Shown: positions 36,783 through 46,434, numbered from the stretch's first letter. The stretch: 64,000 nucleotides of DNA from Massilia arenae (GCF_008014745.1 NZ_VPFD01000005.1:124001-188000); one strand, 5' to 3'. Numbers and translations: made by a program. The notes: generated from the sequence alone by a model not told the origin.

Positions 36783-36868
36783 GACGATAAACCGCGCGCG
36801 GCCCGGCCCCCCTGGGCAGAGTGCGATATCATCGCGGCAACTTAACCAGAGACAAGAAAGTTGCCGCT

Positions 36869-37996
36869 GTGTTTTTCCCCTATGTTTATCTTGCCTACCT
36901 GTACTTCGTACTGCGCCTGATCGTTCCCCTTCCCCTGCACCGCTACACCCGGATCGGGCTGGGACTCGCCCTGCTGCTGGTCTGCCAGCACCACATGATC
37001 CAGCGCTGGGTGTTCGGCACGATGTATTCGCCCGAGATCCCGCGCATCTTCATCATCCTGCTGGGCTGGTTGTACTGCAGCTTCCTGCTGGCGCTCCTGC
37101 TGCAGCTGCTGGCCGACCTGGCCCTGCTGGCCGCCTGGGCGCTGCGCCGCGGGCGCGCCGTCGATGCACGGCTGACGCTTCGTGTGCGGTATGCCGTCCT
37201 TGCCGCCGGCACCCTGCTGTCGGCGGTCGGCGTGGGCCAGGCGATCGGGGTGCCCGAGGTGCGCCGGGTCGAGCTGGCGATCCGCGACCTGCCCCCGGCC
37301 CTGGACGGGTTCCGGATGGTGCAGCTGACCGACCTGCACATCAGCCGCCTGATGCACGGGGACTGGGTGCGCGAGGTGGTCGAGCGCAGCAATGCGCTGC
37401 GACCCGACCTGGTCGTCATCACCGGTGACCTGATCGACGGTTCGCCGCAGGCGCGCGCGGGCGACGTGCGGCCGCTGGCCGACCTGGCGGCGCGCCACGG
37501 CGTCATCGCAAGCCTGGGCAACCACGAATATTATTTCGGCGCCGAGCGCTGGACCGGCGTCTTCGAGGGACTTGGCATGCGCGTGCTGGTCAACCGCCAC
37601 GCCACGATCGAGCACGATGGCGGCCGCCTGACGATTGCCGGCGTGACCGACCGGGTGGCGCCGCGCTTCGGCATGGAAGGGCCGGACACGCGCCGCGCGC
37701 TCGAAGGCGCGGCGCCGGATGCGCCGGTCGTGTTGCTCAGCCACCAGCCGATCGGCGTCGCCGCCAATGCCGAAGCCGGGATCGACGTACAACTGTCGGG
37801 CCATACCCATGGCGGGATGATCCGGGGTGTCGACCAGGTGGTGAAACGCGCGAATGGCGGCTACGTCTCGGGTAGTTACCGCGTCAAAGGGATGGAGCTG
37901 TATGTCAGCAATGGCACCGGGCTGTGGAACGGGTTCCCGATCCGGCTCGGGGTGCCGGCCGAGATCACGGAATTCGTCCTCAGGCCGGCGCGCTAG
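36869..37996 (+). CDS. Membrane-anchored metallophosphoesterase (YkuE-like)
   Basis: About 375 residues. The N-terminal 110 residues hold three or four hydrophobic segments (FFPYVYLAYLYFVLRLIVPL, IGLGLALLLVCQHHMI, IIILLGWLYCSFLLALLLQL-like). A calcineurin-type phosphoesterase domain follows, with all metal motifs: QLTDLHISR, ITGDLIDG, LGNHEYY, LLSHQP and SGHTHGG. It may act on phospholipid or nucleotide substrates at the inner membrane. I favour the GTG at 36869, just before the first hydrophobic segment; a GTG at 36821 in the same frame is possible. Divergent from the mannan TBDT, but its role there is not evident. Confidence 0.88.
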   Translation: MFFPYVYLAYLYFVLRLIVPLPLHRYTRIGLGLALLLVCQHHMIQRWVFGTMYSPEIPRIFIILLGWLYCSFLLALLLQLLADLALLAAWALRRGRAVDARLTLRVRYAVLAAGTLLSAVGVGQAIGVPEVRRVELAIRDLPPALDGFRMVQLTDLHISRLMHGDWVREVVERSNALRPDLVVITGDLIDGSPQARAGDVRPLADLAARHGVIASLGNHEYYFGAERWTGVFEGLGMRVLVNRHATIEHDGGRLTIAGVTDRVAPRFGMEGPDTRRALEGAAPDAPVVLLSHQPIGVAANAEAGIDVQLSGHTHGGMIRGVDQVVKRANGGYVSGSYRVKGMELYVSNGTGLWNGFPIRLGVPAEITEFVLRPAR

Positions 37997-37999
37997 TCC

Positions 38000-40306
38000 T
38001 TACCGCTTCTTCTTCTCCAGCTTCGGCACCGGCGGCAGCGACGCCTGGTGCTTCTTGATGTCGCTGAGCAGCAGGCGCGCCTGGGTTCCCCAGCCGCCGA
38101 TGAAGACGTCATCCTTGCCGTCGCCATCGAGGTCGCCCCGGCCCATGCTCCAGCTGCGGCCGACGGTCACACCGGGCAGCACCGCCAGGGTCACCTCCTT
38201 GAAATTGCCCTTGCCGTCGTTCTGCCAGGCGCGCGGCTGCAGCGGCACGAAGCCCGGCACCTCGATCGCCCCGACCAGCAAATCCGGCGCGCCGTCGCCA
38301 TTGAAATCGACCACCGTGCCGGCCCAGCTCGAGAAGGTGTGCGCCGGCAGGCGCGCCGCGGTCTCGTCGCGGTAGTTGCCCTTGCCGTCGTTGACCAGCA
38401 GGCGCGTTTGCGGGTCTTTCTCCCAGCCGGCGTTATTGCTCGTGATATTGAAGAACACGATCTCGAGCTTGCCGTCGCCGTTCACGTCCAACACGTGCAC
38501 TTCGCGGGTCTCCATCGGCACCTTCAGCTCGAGCCGGTGCGACTCTTCCCTGAAACGCCCTTTGCCGTCGTTGATCAGCAGGCGATTCGGCTGGCTGGGG
38601 CTGGCCAGCACCAGGTCGAGATGGCCGTCACCATCCATATCGGCCAGCACCGCGCCCTCGGTCTGGTCGTTCGCCTGCGGCAGGTGGGTGGCGGAGGCAT
38701 CGATGAAGTAGCCGGGCCGCTTGGGGTCGCCCAGGAACAGCAGGTTCTTGGCCGGCACCTCCTTGCCACCGCCCGCCTCGCCGGTGCTGCCGATGAAGAT
38801 GTCGGGCAGGCCGTCGCCATTGACGTCGCCGACCGCCAGCCCATTGCCCTGGCTGTGGGCCGGCAGGCGCGCGCTGGCGTCGACGAAGCCGCCCTTGCCG
38901 TCGCCCAGGTAGAGCTGGTGGTGCTCATCCGCCTCGGCCACGAACACCACGTCCATATGGCCGTCGCGGTTGAAATCGGCGGCGCGCACGTGTTCGCTGT
39001 CGTGCATGCGGGTGCCGAAGGCGTCGGGGACGTAAGTCAGCTTGCCGCCGCCATCGTTGCGGTACAGGCGATTGACGCCGTGCTCCACCGAGATCACGAC
39101 ATCCAGGTCGCCGTCGTGGTCGACGTCGATGAACACCGAGTCGGTCGCGTGCAGGGCCGGTGCGACCGGCACATTCGGCAGGGTCGCATCGATCCAGCCG
39201 GATCCCGGCGCCTCGGGAATCAGGGAGAAGGCATCGTAGGCGGGATCGCGCGCAGTGGGCTTACCGGGCTTGCCAGGCTCGATGCGCCAGAGATCGTCCA
39301 GCTCCGGCCCGCCGCCGCGGTTGCCGCTGCCGGCCGCAAGATATACTTTGCCGTCCAGCGTGGCGGCCTGGGTGCCGTGGCGGCCGACCGGCAAGGCAGG
39401 CAGCGTGTGCCAGCGGGCGCTTTTCGGGTCCCAGGCCTCGACTTCGCGGTGCGCGTGTTCGTGCTTCATGCTCTCACCGCCCATCACCGCCAGCTTGCCG
39501 TCGATGACGGCGCTGGCGGTCCCGGCGCGCTGCGTCGGCAGCGGCGCAGGGAGCGTGCTCCAGCGCTTCGCCCTGAAATCGTAGACGTCGACCTCGCCGA
39601 CGGTCTGCGCCAGCGCGTTGCCCAGGTCGTGCGCGGAGCGGCGTCCGCCCGCCGCATACAGCTTGCCGTCGATGACTGCGGCGTGGAAGTGGTCGCGCGC
39701 ATGCGGTGCGTCGGGGAGTTCGGTCCAGCGGCCGGTGGCCGGATCGAAGGCGTCGAGCCAGGCGACGTAGCCGCTCATATGGCCGCGGCGGTTGCCGCCG
39801 ACCAGGTAGATGATCCCGTCATGCACCGCCACGCCGCTCGCGCCGCGCCGCCGCTGCGGTGGAATCTCGGGACCCTTGCTCCAGCGGTCGACCGCAGGAT
39901 CGTAGATCAGCACGTGCGGCACCGGAGACTCTTCCGGGAACTTGCCGGTCAGGGCGCCGAGCACGTATAGCTTGTCGCCGAACTCCACGCCCTGCAGATG
40001 GTGGATCTCGAATGGCGGCGCTTCGCCTTTGGTCCAGCGCCCGCTGGCCGGGTCGTAGATCTCCAGGGGCCGTTCGCCGCGTCCGCCAAGCAGGATCAGG
40101 CGACCGGCCACCGCCACGAAGCCGTTCTCGTGGCGCGCGGTAGGTCTGGAAGCGTCACTTTGCTGGCGCCATTGCGGCGCCGTCGCCTGGGCGGGTTCAT
40201 GGGCCTGGGCGGCGCTGCCGCCTATCGTCGTGACAGCCAGAGCGACGGCGACGGCGAGCCGGGTCCAATAAAGGTTGCGCGGCTTGGCGCAAGGGTCAAA
40301 CGTCAT
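38000..40306 (-). CDS. Exported Kelch-repeat plus FG-GAP/VCBS-repeat protein
   Basis: A 768-residue exported protein with two repeat regions. A signal peptide comes first (about 1-35, ending AQA-HEP). Residues about 50-360 form Kelch motifs (RLILLGGRGERPLEIYDPAS, IIYLVGGNRRGHMSGYVAWL, KLYAAGGRRSAHDL, KVYLAAGSGNRGGGPELDDL). Residues about 395-750 hold at least six FG-GAP repeats with calcium-type D-x-D-x-DG-x-x-D loops (DVDHDGDLDVVIS, DVNGDGLPDIFIGS, DMDGDGHLDLVLAS, DVNGDGKLEIVFF, DLDGDGKDDVFIG). The start is fixed by GGAGG upstream. It has the look of a surface or extracellular binding protein; no catalytic domain is seen. The end is three bases past the convergent phosphoesterase stop. Confidence 0.88.
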   Translation of the reverse strand: MTFDPCAKPRNLYWTRLAVAVALAVTTIGGSAAQAHEPAQATAPQWRQQSDASRPTARHENGFVAVAGRLILLGGRGERPLEIYDPASGRWTKGEAPPFEIHHLQGVEFGDKLYVLGALTGKFPEESPVPHVLIYDPAVDRWSKGPEIPPQRRRGASGVAVHDGIIYLVGGNRRGHMSGYVAWLDAFDPATGRWTELPDAPHARDHFHAAVIDGKLYAAGGRRSAHDLGNALAQTVGEVDVYDFRAKRWSTLPAPLPTQRAGTASAVIDGKLAVMGGESMKHEHAHREVEAWDPKSARWHTLPALPVGRHGTQAATLDGKVYLAAGSGNRGGGPELDDLWRIEPGKPGKPTARDPAYDAFSLIPEAPGSGWIDATLPNVPVAPALHATDSVFIDVDHDGDLDVVISVEHGVNRLYRNDGGGKLTYVPDAFGTRMHDSEHVRAADFNRDGHMDVVFVAEADEHHQLYLGDGKGGFVDASARLPAHSQGNGLAVGDVNGDGLPDIFIGSTGEAGGGKEVPAKNLLFLGDPKRPGYFIDASATHLPQANDQTEGAVLADMDGDGHLDLVLASPSQPNRLLINDGKGRFREESHRLELKVPMETREVHVLDVNGDGKLEIVFFNITSNNAGWEKDPQTRLLVNDGKGNYRDETAARLPAHTFSSWAGTVVDFNGDGAPDLLVGAIEVPGFVPLQPRAWQNDGKGNFKEVTLAVLPGVTVGRSWSMGRGDLDGDGKDDVFIGGWGTQARLLLSDIKKHQASLPPVPKLEKKKR

Positions 40307-40456
40307 CGATGCGATCCTCCATGAGAAGCAAATGGGCTGCAAGCGGAAAGCATAGCAGACTTGACAATTCAGCAAGCACGCCTGACATCGCCATGTCATG
40401 GACCTGTCACGTGACGTTGTTAGCATGGCTCGTTCGGTTCGATAAATGACAGCCCG

Positions 40457-42754
40457 GTGCCTGCCTCCACCCCTCTTCCATTCGCCATCCTGCGCCGCCG
40501 CGTCCTGTCACTGGTCAGCCCCAATGCCCTGCTGCCCGTGACCTGCGTGCTCGGACTCACGATCGTGCTTTCGATCTGGGCCTTTTACTTCGATCGCGCC
40601 GAGCAGGAGAAAACCGTCGCGCGCCAGGCGGCGACCACCAGCAGCGAAAACATCGTCCTGATCGTCGCGACCAATCTCGAGGAAGTGCTGGGCCGGGCCA
40701 CGCTCTATGCGCGCATCGCCGCCAGCGAAGCGACTGGGGCGCAGCCCAGCGCCCTCCACCTGAATCCGCAAATGGTCGGCGACTCGGCCTATGTGCGCGC
40801 CGCGCTGTTCGACGCCGGCGGCGCCCTCGTGTACTCGTCCGCCAACCAGGACCGGGAACCCGAGCTGCAGCAGCTTCTCGAGGGCACCGGCGGCGCCCCG
40901 CCCGACGCGCCGGCGATGGCGTTCGGGCACCCCGCCGCGAGCGGCAAGTATCCCTGGCGCCTGCCGGTCCTGGTCCGGCTGGACGGAGACCGGGGCCACT
41001 ACGGCGCGATGGTCGACCTGGGCTACTTTTTAGGCAGCTACCGCAACGTCGACCTGGGGCCGGAAGGACGCATCGAGATCGTCCACCAGGACGGCGCGCC
41101 GCTGGCGGTCATGCAGGGCGGGATCCTGTTGCCCGCGGCGTCGCGCGCGACGGGGATGATGGAGCCCGCCGCCGGCGCCATCGTTGCCCGCGAAGTCCTG
41201 GCCGACATCCCGATCCGGGTGACCGTGATCCAGGATCCGGCGGTCGTCCTGGGACAGCTGGATGCGCAGCACCGCTCGTACTTCCTGCGCGCGGGCGCCT
41301 ATTCTCTGCTGGTGCTGGTCATCACGATCGGCATCGCGGCCGGCCTGTGGCAACAGCAGCGGCTGCACAGCGCCGTGGCCGTTTCGGAACAGGAAAAGCA
41401 GCGCCTGATCGCCCAGCTGGAGCAGGAAAAGAGCCGCGCCCTCGCGCTGGCCTCGCAAGACCACCTGACGGGGCTGGCCAACCGCCGGATGTTCCAGGAG
41501 ATGGCGTCGGCGGAACTCAAGCGGGCCAGGCGCAGCCGCAACCTGTATGCCCTGCTGTTCTTCGACCTCGACCGCTTCAAGGTGATCAACGACACCCTGG
41601 GCCACGGCGTCGGCGACCAGCTCCTGAAAGCGGTGGCCGCGCGCCTGCGCGGCGCCGTGCGCGAGTACGACCTGGTTGCCCGGCTGGGCGGCGACGAGTT
41701 CGTGGTCTTGCTGTCCGAGGTGCCGTCGGAGGAATTCGTCGCCCAGCTCGCCGGCAAGCTGGTGCAGGGCCTGTCGGCGGTCTATACGAACCTCGACGGC
41801 CACGACGTCGAAACGAGTCCCAGCGTCGGCATTGCGCTGTATCCGCGCGACGGCCAGCAGCTGGACGCGCTGCTGCTGCATGCCGACCAGGCGATGTACA
41901 GCGTCAAGGCGCGCGGACGCGGCTTCTTCAGCTTCTACGACGCCTCGCTGAACGCTTCCAATGCGCTGCACTCGGAGCTCGCCGCGCGCTTCAGGCCCGC
42001 CATCCAGGACGGCGAATTCTGCCTGCACTTCCAGCCCAAGCTGACGCTCGACACCCTGCAGATCGTCGGCCTGGAAGCCCTGGTCCGCTGGCAGCACCCC
42101 GACCATGGCCTGATCTTCCCGGGCGACTTCATCCCCCTGGCCGAGGAACAGGACTTCATCGCGCCGCTGGGGCGCTGGATCATCGACGCCGTGTGCCGCC
42201 AGCTGGCGCAGTGGCGGGCGGACGGCGTGCCGCTGGTGCCGGTGGCGATCAACGTCTCGGCGCGCCAGTTGCGCGACGAACGGCTGCTGGAAGACTTCCT
42301 GGGCGCACTGGCCCTGCACGGCATCGCACCCGAGCTGATCGAGATCGAACTTACCGAGAGCAGCCTGATCGAGGATGCGGAACTGGCGCAGCGCAACCTC
42401 GACGCCCTCGCCGGCGCCGGCATCCGGATGGCGCTCGACGACTTCGGCACCGGCTTCTCGGGCCTCTCGCGCTTGAAGCAGTTCCCGATCCATACCGTCA
42501 AGATCGACCGCTCTTTCATCCGCGACATCCGCAACGACACCAACGACGCGGTGATCGTCGCCTCGACCATCTCGCTGGCCCACAACCTGGGCCTGACCGT
42601 GGTGGCCGAAGGGGTCGAGACGCGCGACCAGCTGGTGCACCTGAAGGCCGCCGGATGCGACCAGGTGCAGGGCTTCTACCTGCAGCGCCCGTGCGCCGCG
42701 GCGCAGATTGCGCCTCTCCTCCACAAGCAGTACCTATCCTTCCAGCCGACATGA
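40457..42754 (+). CDS. Membrane GGDEF-EAL protein (cyclic-di-GMP turnover)
   Basis: A 765-residue two-domain c-di-GMP protein with GTG start. Two membrane helices (about 25-45 and 275-300) enclose a periplasmic sensor region of about 230 residues. GGDEF is intact at G411-G412-D413-E414-F415 (RLGGDEFVVLL), and no RxxD inhibitory site is seen five residues ahead. EAL is intact with E540 (GLEALVRW), INVSARQL, ELTESSLIED, MALDDFGTGFSGLSRLK and VVAEGVETRDQL. Both cyclase and phosphodiesterase activity are therefore possible. Its stop overlaps the next gene's start (ATGA), coupling it to a PhnD-like binding protein that could feed its periplasmic sensor. Confidence 0.93.
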   Translation: MPASTPLPFAILRRRVLSLVSPNALLPVTCVLGLTIVLSIWAFYFDRAEQEKTVARQAATTSSENIVLIVATNLEEVLGRATLYARIAASEATGAQPSALHLNPQMVGDSAYVRAALFDAGGALVYSSANQDREPELQQLLEGTGGAPPDAPAMAFGHPAASGKYPWRLPVLVRLDGDRGHYGAMVDLGYFLGSYRNVDLGPEGRIEIVHQDGAPLAVMQGGILLPAASRATGMMEPAAGAIVAREVLADIPIRVTVIQDPAVVLGQLDAQHRSYFLRAGAYSLLVLVITIGIAAGLWQQQRLHSAVAVSEQEKQRLIAQLEQEKSRALALASQDHLTGLANRRMFQEMASAELKRARRSRNLYALLFFDLDRFKVINDTLGHGVGDQLLKAVAARLRGAVREYDLVARLGGDEFVVLLSEVPSEEFVAQLAGKLVQGLSAVYTNLDGHDVETSPSVGIALYPRDGQQLDALLLHADQAMYSVKARGRGFFSFYDASLNASNALHSELAARFRPAIQDGEFCLHFQPKLTLDTLQIVGLEALVRWQHPDHGLIFPGDFIPLAEEQDFIAPLGRWIIDAVCRQLAQWRADGVPLVPVAINVSARQLRDERLLEDFLGALALHGIAPELIEIELTESSLIEDAELAQRNLDALAGAGIRMALDDFGTGFSGLSRLKQFPIHTVKIDRSFIRDIRNDTNDAVIVASTISLAHNLGLTVVAEGVETRDQLVHLKAAGCDQVQGFYLQRPCAAAQIAPLLHKQYLSFQPT

Positions 42755-43635
42755 ACCCCGATCCCCGCCGCCGGACCCTCATGCAGCTGCCGCTCCTGGC
42801 GGCCCTCTCCGCGCATGGCGCGCCGGCGCTGGCGGCGGCCTGCGAACGGCCGAACCGGCTGCGCTTTTCCATCATCCCGCGCGGCGACGTCAGGAAGGAG
42901 ATCGCGGATCTGCAGCCGCTGCTCGACCAGCTGCGGGCGGCGCTGGGCATCCCGGTGGAGATCTATGCGGCGCCCTCGTACGGGGCGGTGGTCGAAGCCC
43001 TGCTGTCCGGCGCGGTCCAGCTGGCCCGGCTGGGGCCCGCGTCCTACGTGTCCGCCAGGCGCGCCGATCCCATGCTCACGCCGTTCGCCAACTATGCGAA
43101 CAAGGCGAGCAGGTTCCAGCCGGCCGGCGCGTTCTATCACTCGCTGCTGATCGTCAGGGCCGGCAGCGCGATCATGGACGTCGGGGCGCTGCGCGGAAAA
43201 CGCCTGGCGCTGGTCGATCCCGAGAGCACCTCGGGCGCCCTGATCCCGCGCCACGTATTTGCGAAACAGGTCGGCCGGCCGCTGGAAGCGTATTTTTCCC
43301 AGGTCGGCTATTCGGGCAGCCATACCCAGTCGATCAACCGGGTGCTGGCCGGCCAGATCGACGCCGCCTTCGTCGGCAGCCAGAACCTGGCGACGGAGAT
43401 GGCCTCGAATCCAGCCAGGGAGCGCCAGATCCGGGTCGTGTGGCGCTCCGGCCCGATCCCGACCGACCCCTTCGTGTTCAGGGGCCAGCTGTGCGACGAC
43501 TTGCAGGAGAAGATACGCGGCGCCTTCTTCAATCGCGGCGGCCCGCAGAGCGCAGACGTGCTGGACAAGCTGAACGTCGCGCGCTTCGTGCCGGTCTCGG
43601 ACCGCGATTACCGGATCGTCCAAGAGATTTATTGA
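42751..43635 (+). CDS. PhnD-like phosphate/phosphonate-type periplasmic binding protein
   Basis: A 294-residue periplasmic binding protein of the PhnD family. The N-terminus RRRTLMQLPLLAALSAHG resembles a twin-arginine or Sec signal. The body shows RLRFSIIPRGDVRKEIADLQ, EALLSGAVQLARLGPASYVS, FYHSLLIVRAGSAIMDVGAL, LVDPESTSGALIPRHVFAKQ and VLAGQIDAAFVGSQN. No ABC permease or ATPase gene is adjacent. The start overlaps the GGDEF-EAL stop (ATGA), so it is probably a ligand carrier for that sensor rather than part of a transporter. The ligand is unknown. Confidence 0.88.
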   Translation: MNPDPRRRTLMQLPLLAALSAHGAPALAAACERPNRLRFSIIPRGDVRKEIADLQPLLDQLRAALGIPVEIYAAPSYGAVVEALLSGAVQLARLGPASYVSARRADPMLTPFANYANKASRFQPAGAFYHSLLIVRAGSAIMDVGALRGKRLALVDPESTSGALIPRHVFAKQVGRPLEAYFSQVGYSGSHTQSINRVLAGQIDAAFVGSQNLATEMASNPARERQIRVVWRSGPIPTDPFVFRGQLCDDLQEKIRGAFFNRGGPQSADVLDKLNVARFVPVSDRDYRIVQEIY

Positions 43636-43665
43636 GGTGGATGAGAGGCGCGCCCGCCGGCAGCC

Positions 43666-43914
43666 TCAGAAGAAAGGCCAGGCGAGGCGCCCCTTCAGGT
43701 GCAGCACGACCCGCAGCGCCGGGTAGCCGAGCGCGAAGCCGAAGGCCAGCAGGCAGGATGGTTGGCCCATGAAGGCCAGCCAGAACCCGGCGACCATGCT
43801 GGCGGCCACCAGCACCATCAGCCATAGCTCGATACTGAGCAGGAATCCGGACGCTGCGCGCCACACTTGCCGCAGCTCGGCGGCGACTTCGCTGACGGAC
43901 TTGTCATGCACCAT
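43666..43914 (-). CDS. Small membrane protein (hypothetical)
   Basis: An 82-residue protein with a GGAGGTAAC ribosome-binding site. Two hydrophobic segments (about 25-48 LLSIELWLMVLVAASMVAGF and 52-70 LLAFGFALGYPALRVVLH) follow a charged N-terminus. No family is recognised. It is convergent with the PhnD-like gene and divergent from the FAD monooxygenase. Confidence 0.7.
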   Translation of the reverse strand: MVHDKSVSEVAAELRQVWRAASGFLLSIELWLMVLVAASMVAGFWLAFMGQPSCLLAFGFALGYPALRVVLHLKGRLAWPFF

Positions 43915-44135
43915 GGCAGAGTTACCTCCTCGACCGGACCGGCGCCCGGACCGTTACTGCATCCTAGCCCCGGCGCCGACAAGCAACATTGCCGCACGAC
44001 AATAAATGCGACGAAGTTCCAGTATCGTGAAGCGGCGGACTCATACCCAGGTATGCCCCGCCCTATCCGATGCGCCGATAGGCGGCGGTACGCAGCCCCC
44101 GGATAATGTGCTTACCCTGATCATCCGGAGCCGCC

Positions 44136-45290
44136 ATGACCGACACCACCGCACCGCGCGCCATCATCATCGGCGGCTCCCTCGGCGGCCTGTTTACCGC
44201 GCTCACCCTGCGCGCCATCGGCTGGCGGGTAGACGTGTTCGAGCGTTCGCCGCACGCCCTCGACAGCCGCGGCGGCGGCATCGTGCTGCAGCCCGACGTG
44301 CTGCACGCCTTCCACTTCGCGGGCCTGCGCCATCCCGGCGCGCTGGGCGTGGCGTCCGGCGACCGCATCTTCCTCGACCGTGACGGCACCGTCGTGCAGC
44401 GCGGCTACCAGCCGCAGACCCAGACCTCGTGGAATATGCTGCACGCGCTGATGCGCGCCGCGCTGCCGGACTCGCAGGTGCATCCGGGCGAAACCCTGCT
44501 GCGCTTCGAGCAGGCGGGTGGCCAGGTGCGCGCCCATTTCGCCGGCGGGCGCAGCGAGACCGGCGACCTGCTGGTCGGCGCCGACGGCGCGCGCTCGACG
44601 GTGCGCCGGCAACTGCTGCCGGCGCTGGCGTCCGACTACGCCGGCTACGTCGCCTGGCGCGGCCTGGTGCCCGAGCCGGCGCTCAGCGGCGACGACCGGG
44701 CGCTGCTCGACGGCGTGTTCGCCTTCCAGCAGGGCCCGGACCACATGTTCCTCGAATACCTGGTGCCGGGCGAGGACCGCTCGCTCGCGCCCGGCGCGCG
44801 GCGCTGGAACTGGGTCTGGCACCGCAAGCTGGCGCCGGAACGCCTGCCCGGCGTGATGACCGACGCCGGGGGCCGCCAGCATGCGTTCTCGCTGCCGCCC
44901 GGCGCGCTGCGGCCCGAGCACGCGACGGCGCTGCGCGAAGACGCCGCACGCAGTCTGGCGCCGCAATTCGCGCGCCTGGTCGGCCTGACCGCCGAACCCT
45001 TCGTGCAGGCGATCCTGGACCTGGACAGTCCGCGCATGGTGTCGGGCCGGGTGGTGCTGGTGGGCGACGCCGCCTCGGTGCCGCGCCCGCATACGGCCGG
45101 CGGCGCTGCCAAGGCCGCGGCCAATGCGCTGTTCCTGGCCCAGGCCCTGCAGCGCACCGAGGTGCCGGTCGAAGAGCGGCTGCGCGAGTGGGAAGCGCTG
45201 CAACTGCGCGCCGGCCGCCTGATGCTCGAGGCTGGGCGGCGCATGGGCGACCGGATCATCGGCTCCGTACCAGCCGATGCTTCACGGTGA
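44136..45290 (+). CDS. FAD-dependent aromatic-ring-type monooxygenase
   Basis: A 384-residue class A flavoprotein monooxygenase. The N-terminal FAD fold is AIIIGGSLGGLFTALTLRAI, the DG-type segment is DLLVGADGARSTVRRQLLPA, and the GD motif is GRVVLVGDAASVPRPHTAGG. The sequence resembles the 2,6-dihydroxypyridine 3-hydroxylase-like group. CCGGAGCC sits before the ATG. A DUF1330 and a DJ-1/PfpI gene follow on the same strand with gaps of 119 and 56 bp; these may form a loose cluster. The substrate cannot be read. Confidence 0.88.
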   Translation: MTDTTAPRAIIIGGSLGGLFTALTLRAIGWRVDVFERSPHALDSRGGGIVLQPDVLHAFHFAGLRHPGALGVASGDRIFLDRDGTVVQRGYQPQTQTSWNMLHALMRAALPDSQVHPGETLLRFEQAGGQVRAHFAGGRSETGDLLVGADGARSTVRRQLLPALASDYAGYVAWRGLVPEPALSGDDRALLDGVFAFQQGPDHMFLEYLVPGEDRSLAPGARRWNWVWHRKLAPERLPGVMTDAGGRQHAFSLPPGALRPEHATALREDAARSLAPQFARLVGLTAEPFVQAILDLDSPRMVSGRVVLVGDAASVPRPHTAGGAAKAAANALFLAQALQRTEVPVEERLREWEALQLRAGRLMLEAGRRMGDRIIGSVPADASR

Positions 45291-45409
45291 AAAATGGATC
45301 GCGATTCATACCCGCAGGATTTACCGTCTTTAACTTTCATCGCCGGACGATGACGATTATGCTGATATGGCGCCGATGACCTTTCGGCGAACCGAACTAA
45401 AGGGAATCC

Positions 45410-45709
45410 ATGTCAGCATACGTCGTCTTCATCCGCGAAAAAACCACCGACCAGGCCCAGATGGACCAGTACGCGCAAACGGCGCCCGCCGCGCGCGCCG
45501 GCCACGACATCACCCGGCTCGCCTTCTATGGCGCGCTCGAGGTGCTGGAGGGCCCAGCCGCCGAGGGCGTCGCCATCCTGCGCTTTCCCGATATGGCGGC
45601 GGCGCGGGCATGGTATGACAGCCCGGCCTACCGGCAGGCGCGCGAGCGCCGCCACCTTGGCGCCGACTACCGGATGCTGCTGGTCGAGGGCAGCGACGCC
45701 GCGCAGTAA
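45410..45709 (+). CDS. DUF1330 family protein
   Basis: A 99-residue protein with the DUF1330 (dimeric ferredoxin-like fold) pattern: YVVFIREKTTDQAQMDQYAQ, LEGPAAEGVAILRFPDMAAA, RAWYDSPAYRQARERRHLGA and DYRMLLVEG. The start has AAAGGGA upstream. DUF1330 proteins are often near small-molecule oxidases; function is unproven. Confidence 0.85.
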   Translation: MSAYVVFIREKTTDQAQMDQYAQTAPAARAGHDITRLAFYGALEVLEGPAAEGVAILRFPDMAAARAWYDSPAYRQARERRHLGADYRMLLVEGSDAAQ

Positions 45710-45765
45710 GCGGCCTTACCTGCCCCCACTCCCCTGCCGGACCATTCACTTTCCAGGAGAACCTC

Positions 45766-46434
45766 ATGAGCATGAAGCACGTCCTGTTCATCGTGACCAA
45801 CACCCATGAAATCGGTCCGCACAAGCGCCCGACAGGCTACTTCTTCCCCGAGATCGCGCACCCGGTCGAGGTGTTCGAACGGCACGGGGTGGCGGTCGAA
45901 TACTGCTCGCCGCTGGGCGGCGCGCCGTCGGACGACGGCTACGACGAGAGCGACCCGGCCCAGGCGGTCTACCGCAACAGCAAGTCGATCCGCCGCCTGG
46001 CGCGCCGCCGCCGCCTGGCCGAAGTGGACGTGCTCGACTACGACGCCGTCTTCGTCCCCGGCGGCCTGGGCCCGATGGCGGACCTGGTCACGAATCCCGA
46101 CGTGAAGCAGGCCCTGGCGCGCGCCTGGAACGCCGGCCTGATCGTGTCCGCGGTCTGCCATGGCCCCTGCGCCCTGCTCGGGGTGAAGACCGAGGATGGC
46201 GCGCCGCTCATCAAGGGCCGCCAGCTCACCGCGTTCTCGAACCGCGAAGAAGAAAACTACGCGAAGGCAGACGTGCCCTTCATGCTCGAGGATGCGCTGG
46301 TGGCGGAAGGCGCGCAGTTCTCGGCGGCCGATCCCTGGCAGGTCAAGGTGATCGTCGACGGCCGACTGATGACGGGGCAAAATCCCGCCTCGGCCGGTCC
46401 GCTGGCGGAAGAGATCGTGAAAGCGCTGGGCTGA
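45766..46434 (+). CDS. DJ-1/PfpI family protein (Hsp31-like)
   Basis: A 222-residue class I glutamine amidotransferase-fold protein. The nucleophile-elbow cysteine is C131 (SAVCHGPCALLG). The family's PGGLGPM loop and the E-type pocket residue region (RPTGYFFPEIAHPVEVFERH) are present. Such proteins act as glyoxalase III or chaperone/deglycase-like enzymes in stress response. AGGAGAACC is found before the ATG. Length is normal for the stand-alone Hsp31/YhbO-like group. Confidence 0.88.
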   Translation: MSMKHVLFIVTNTHEIGPHKRPTGYFFPEIAHPVEVFERHGVAVEYCSPLGGAPSDDGYDESDPAQAVYRNSKSIRRLARRRRLAEVDVLDYDAVFVPGGLGPMADLVTNPDVKQALARAWNAGLIVSAVCHGPCALLGVKTEDGAPLIKGRQLTAFSNREEENYAKADVPFMLEDALVAEGAQFSAADPWQVKVIVDGRLMTGQNPASAGPLAEEIVKALG

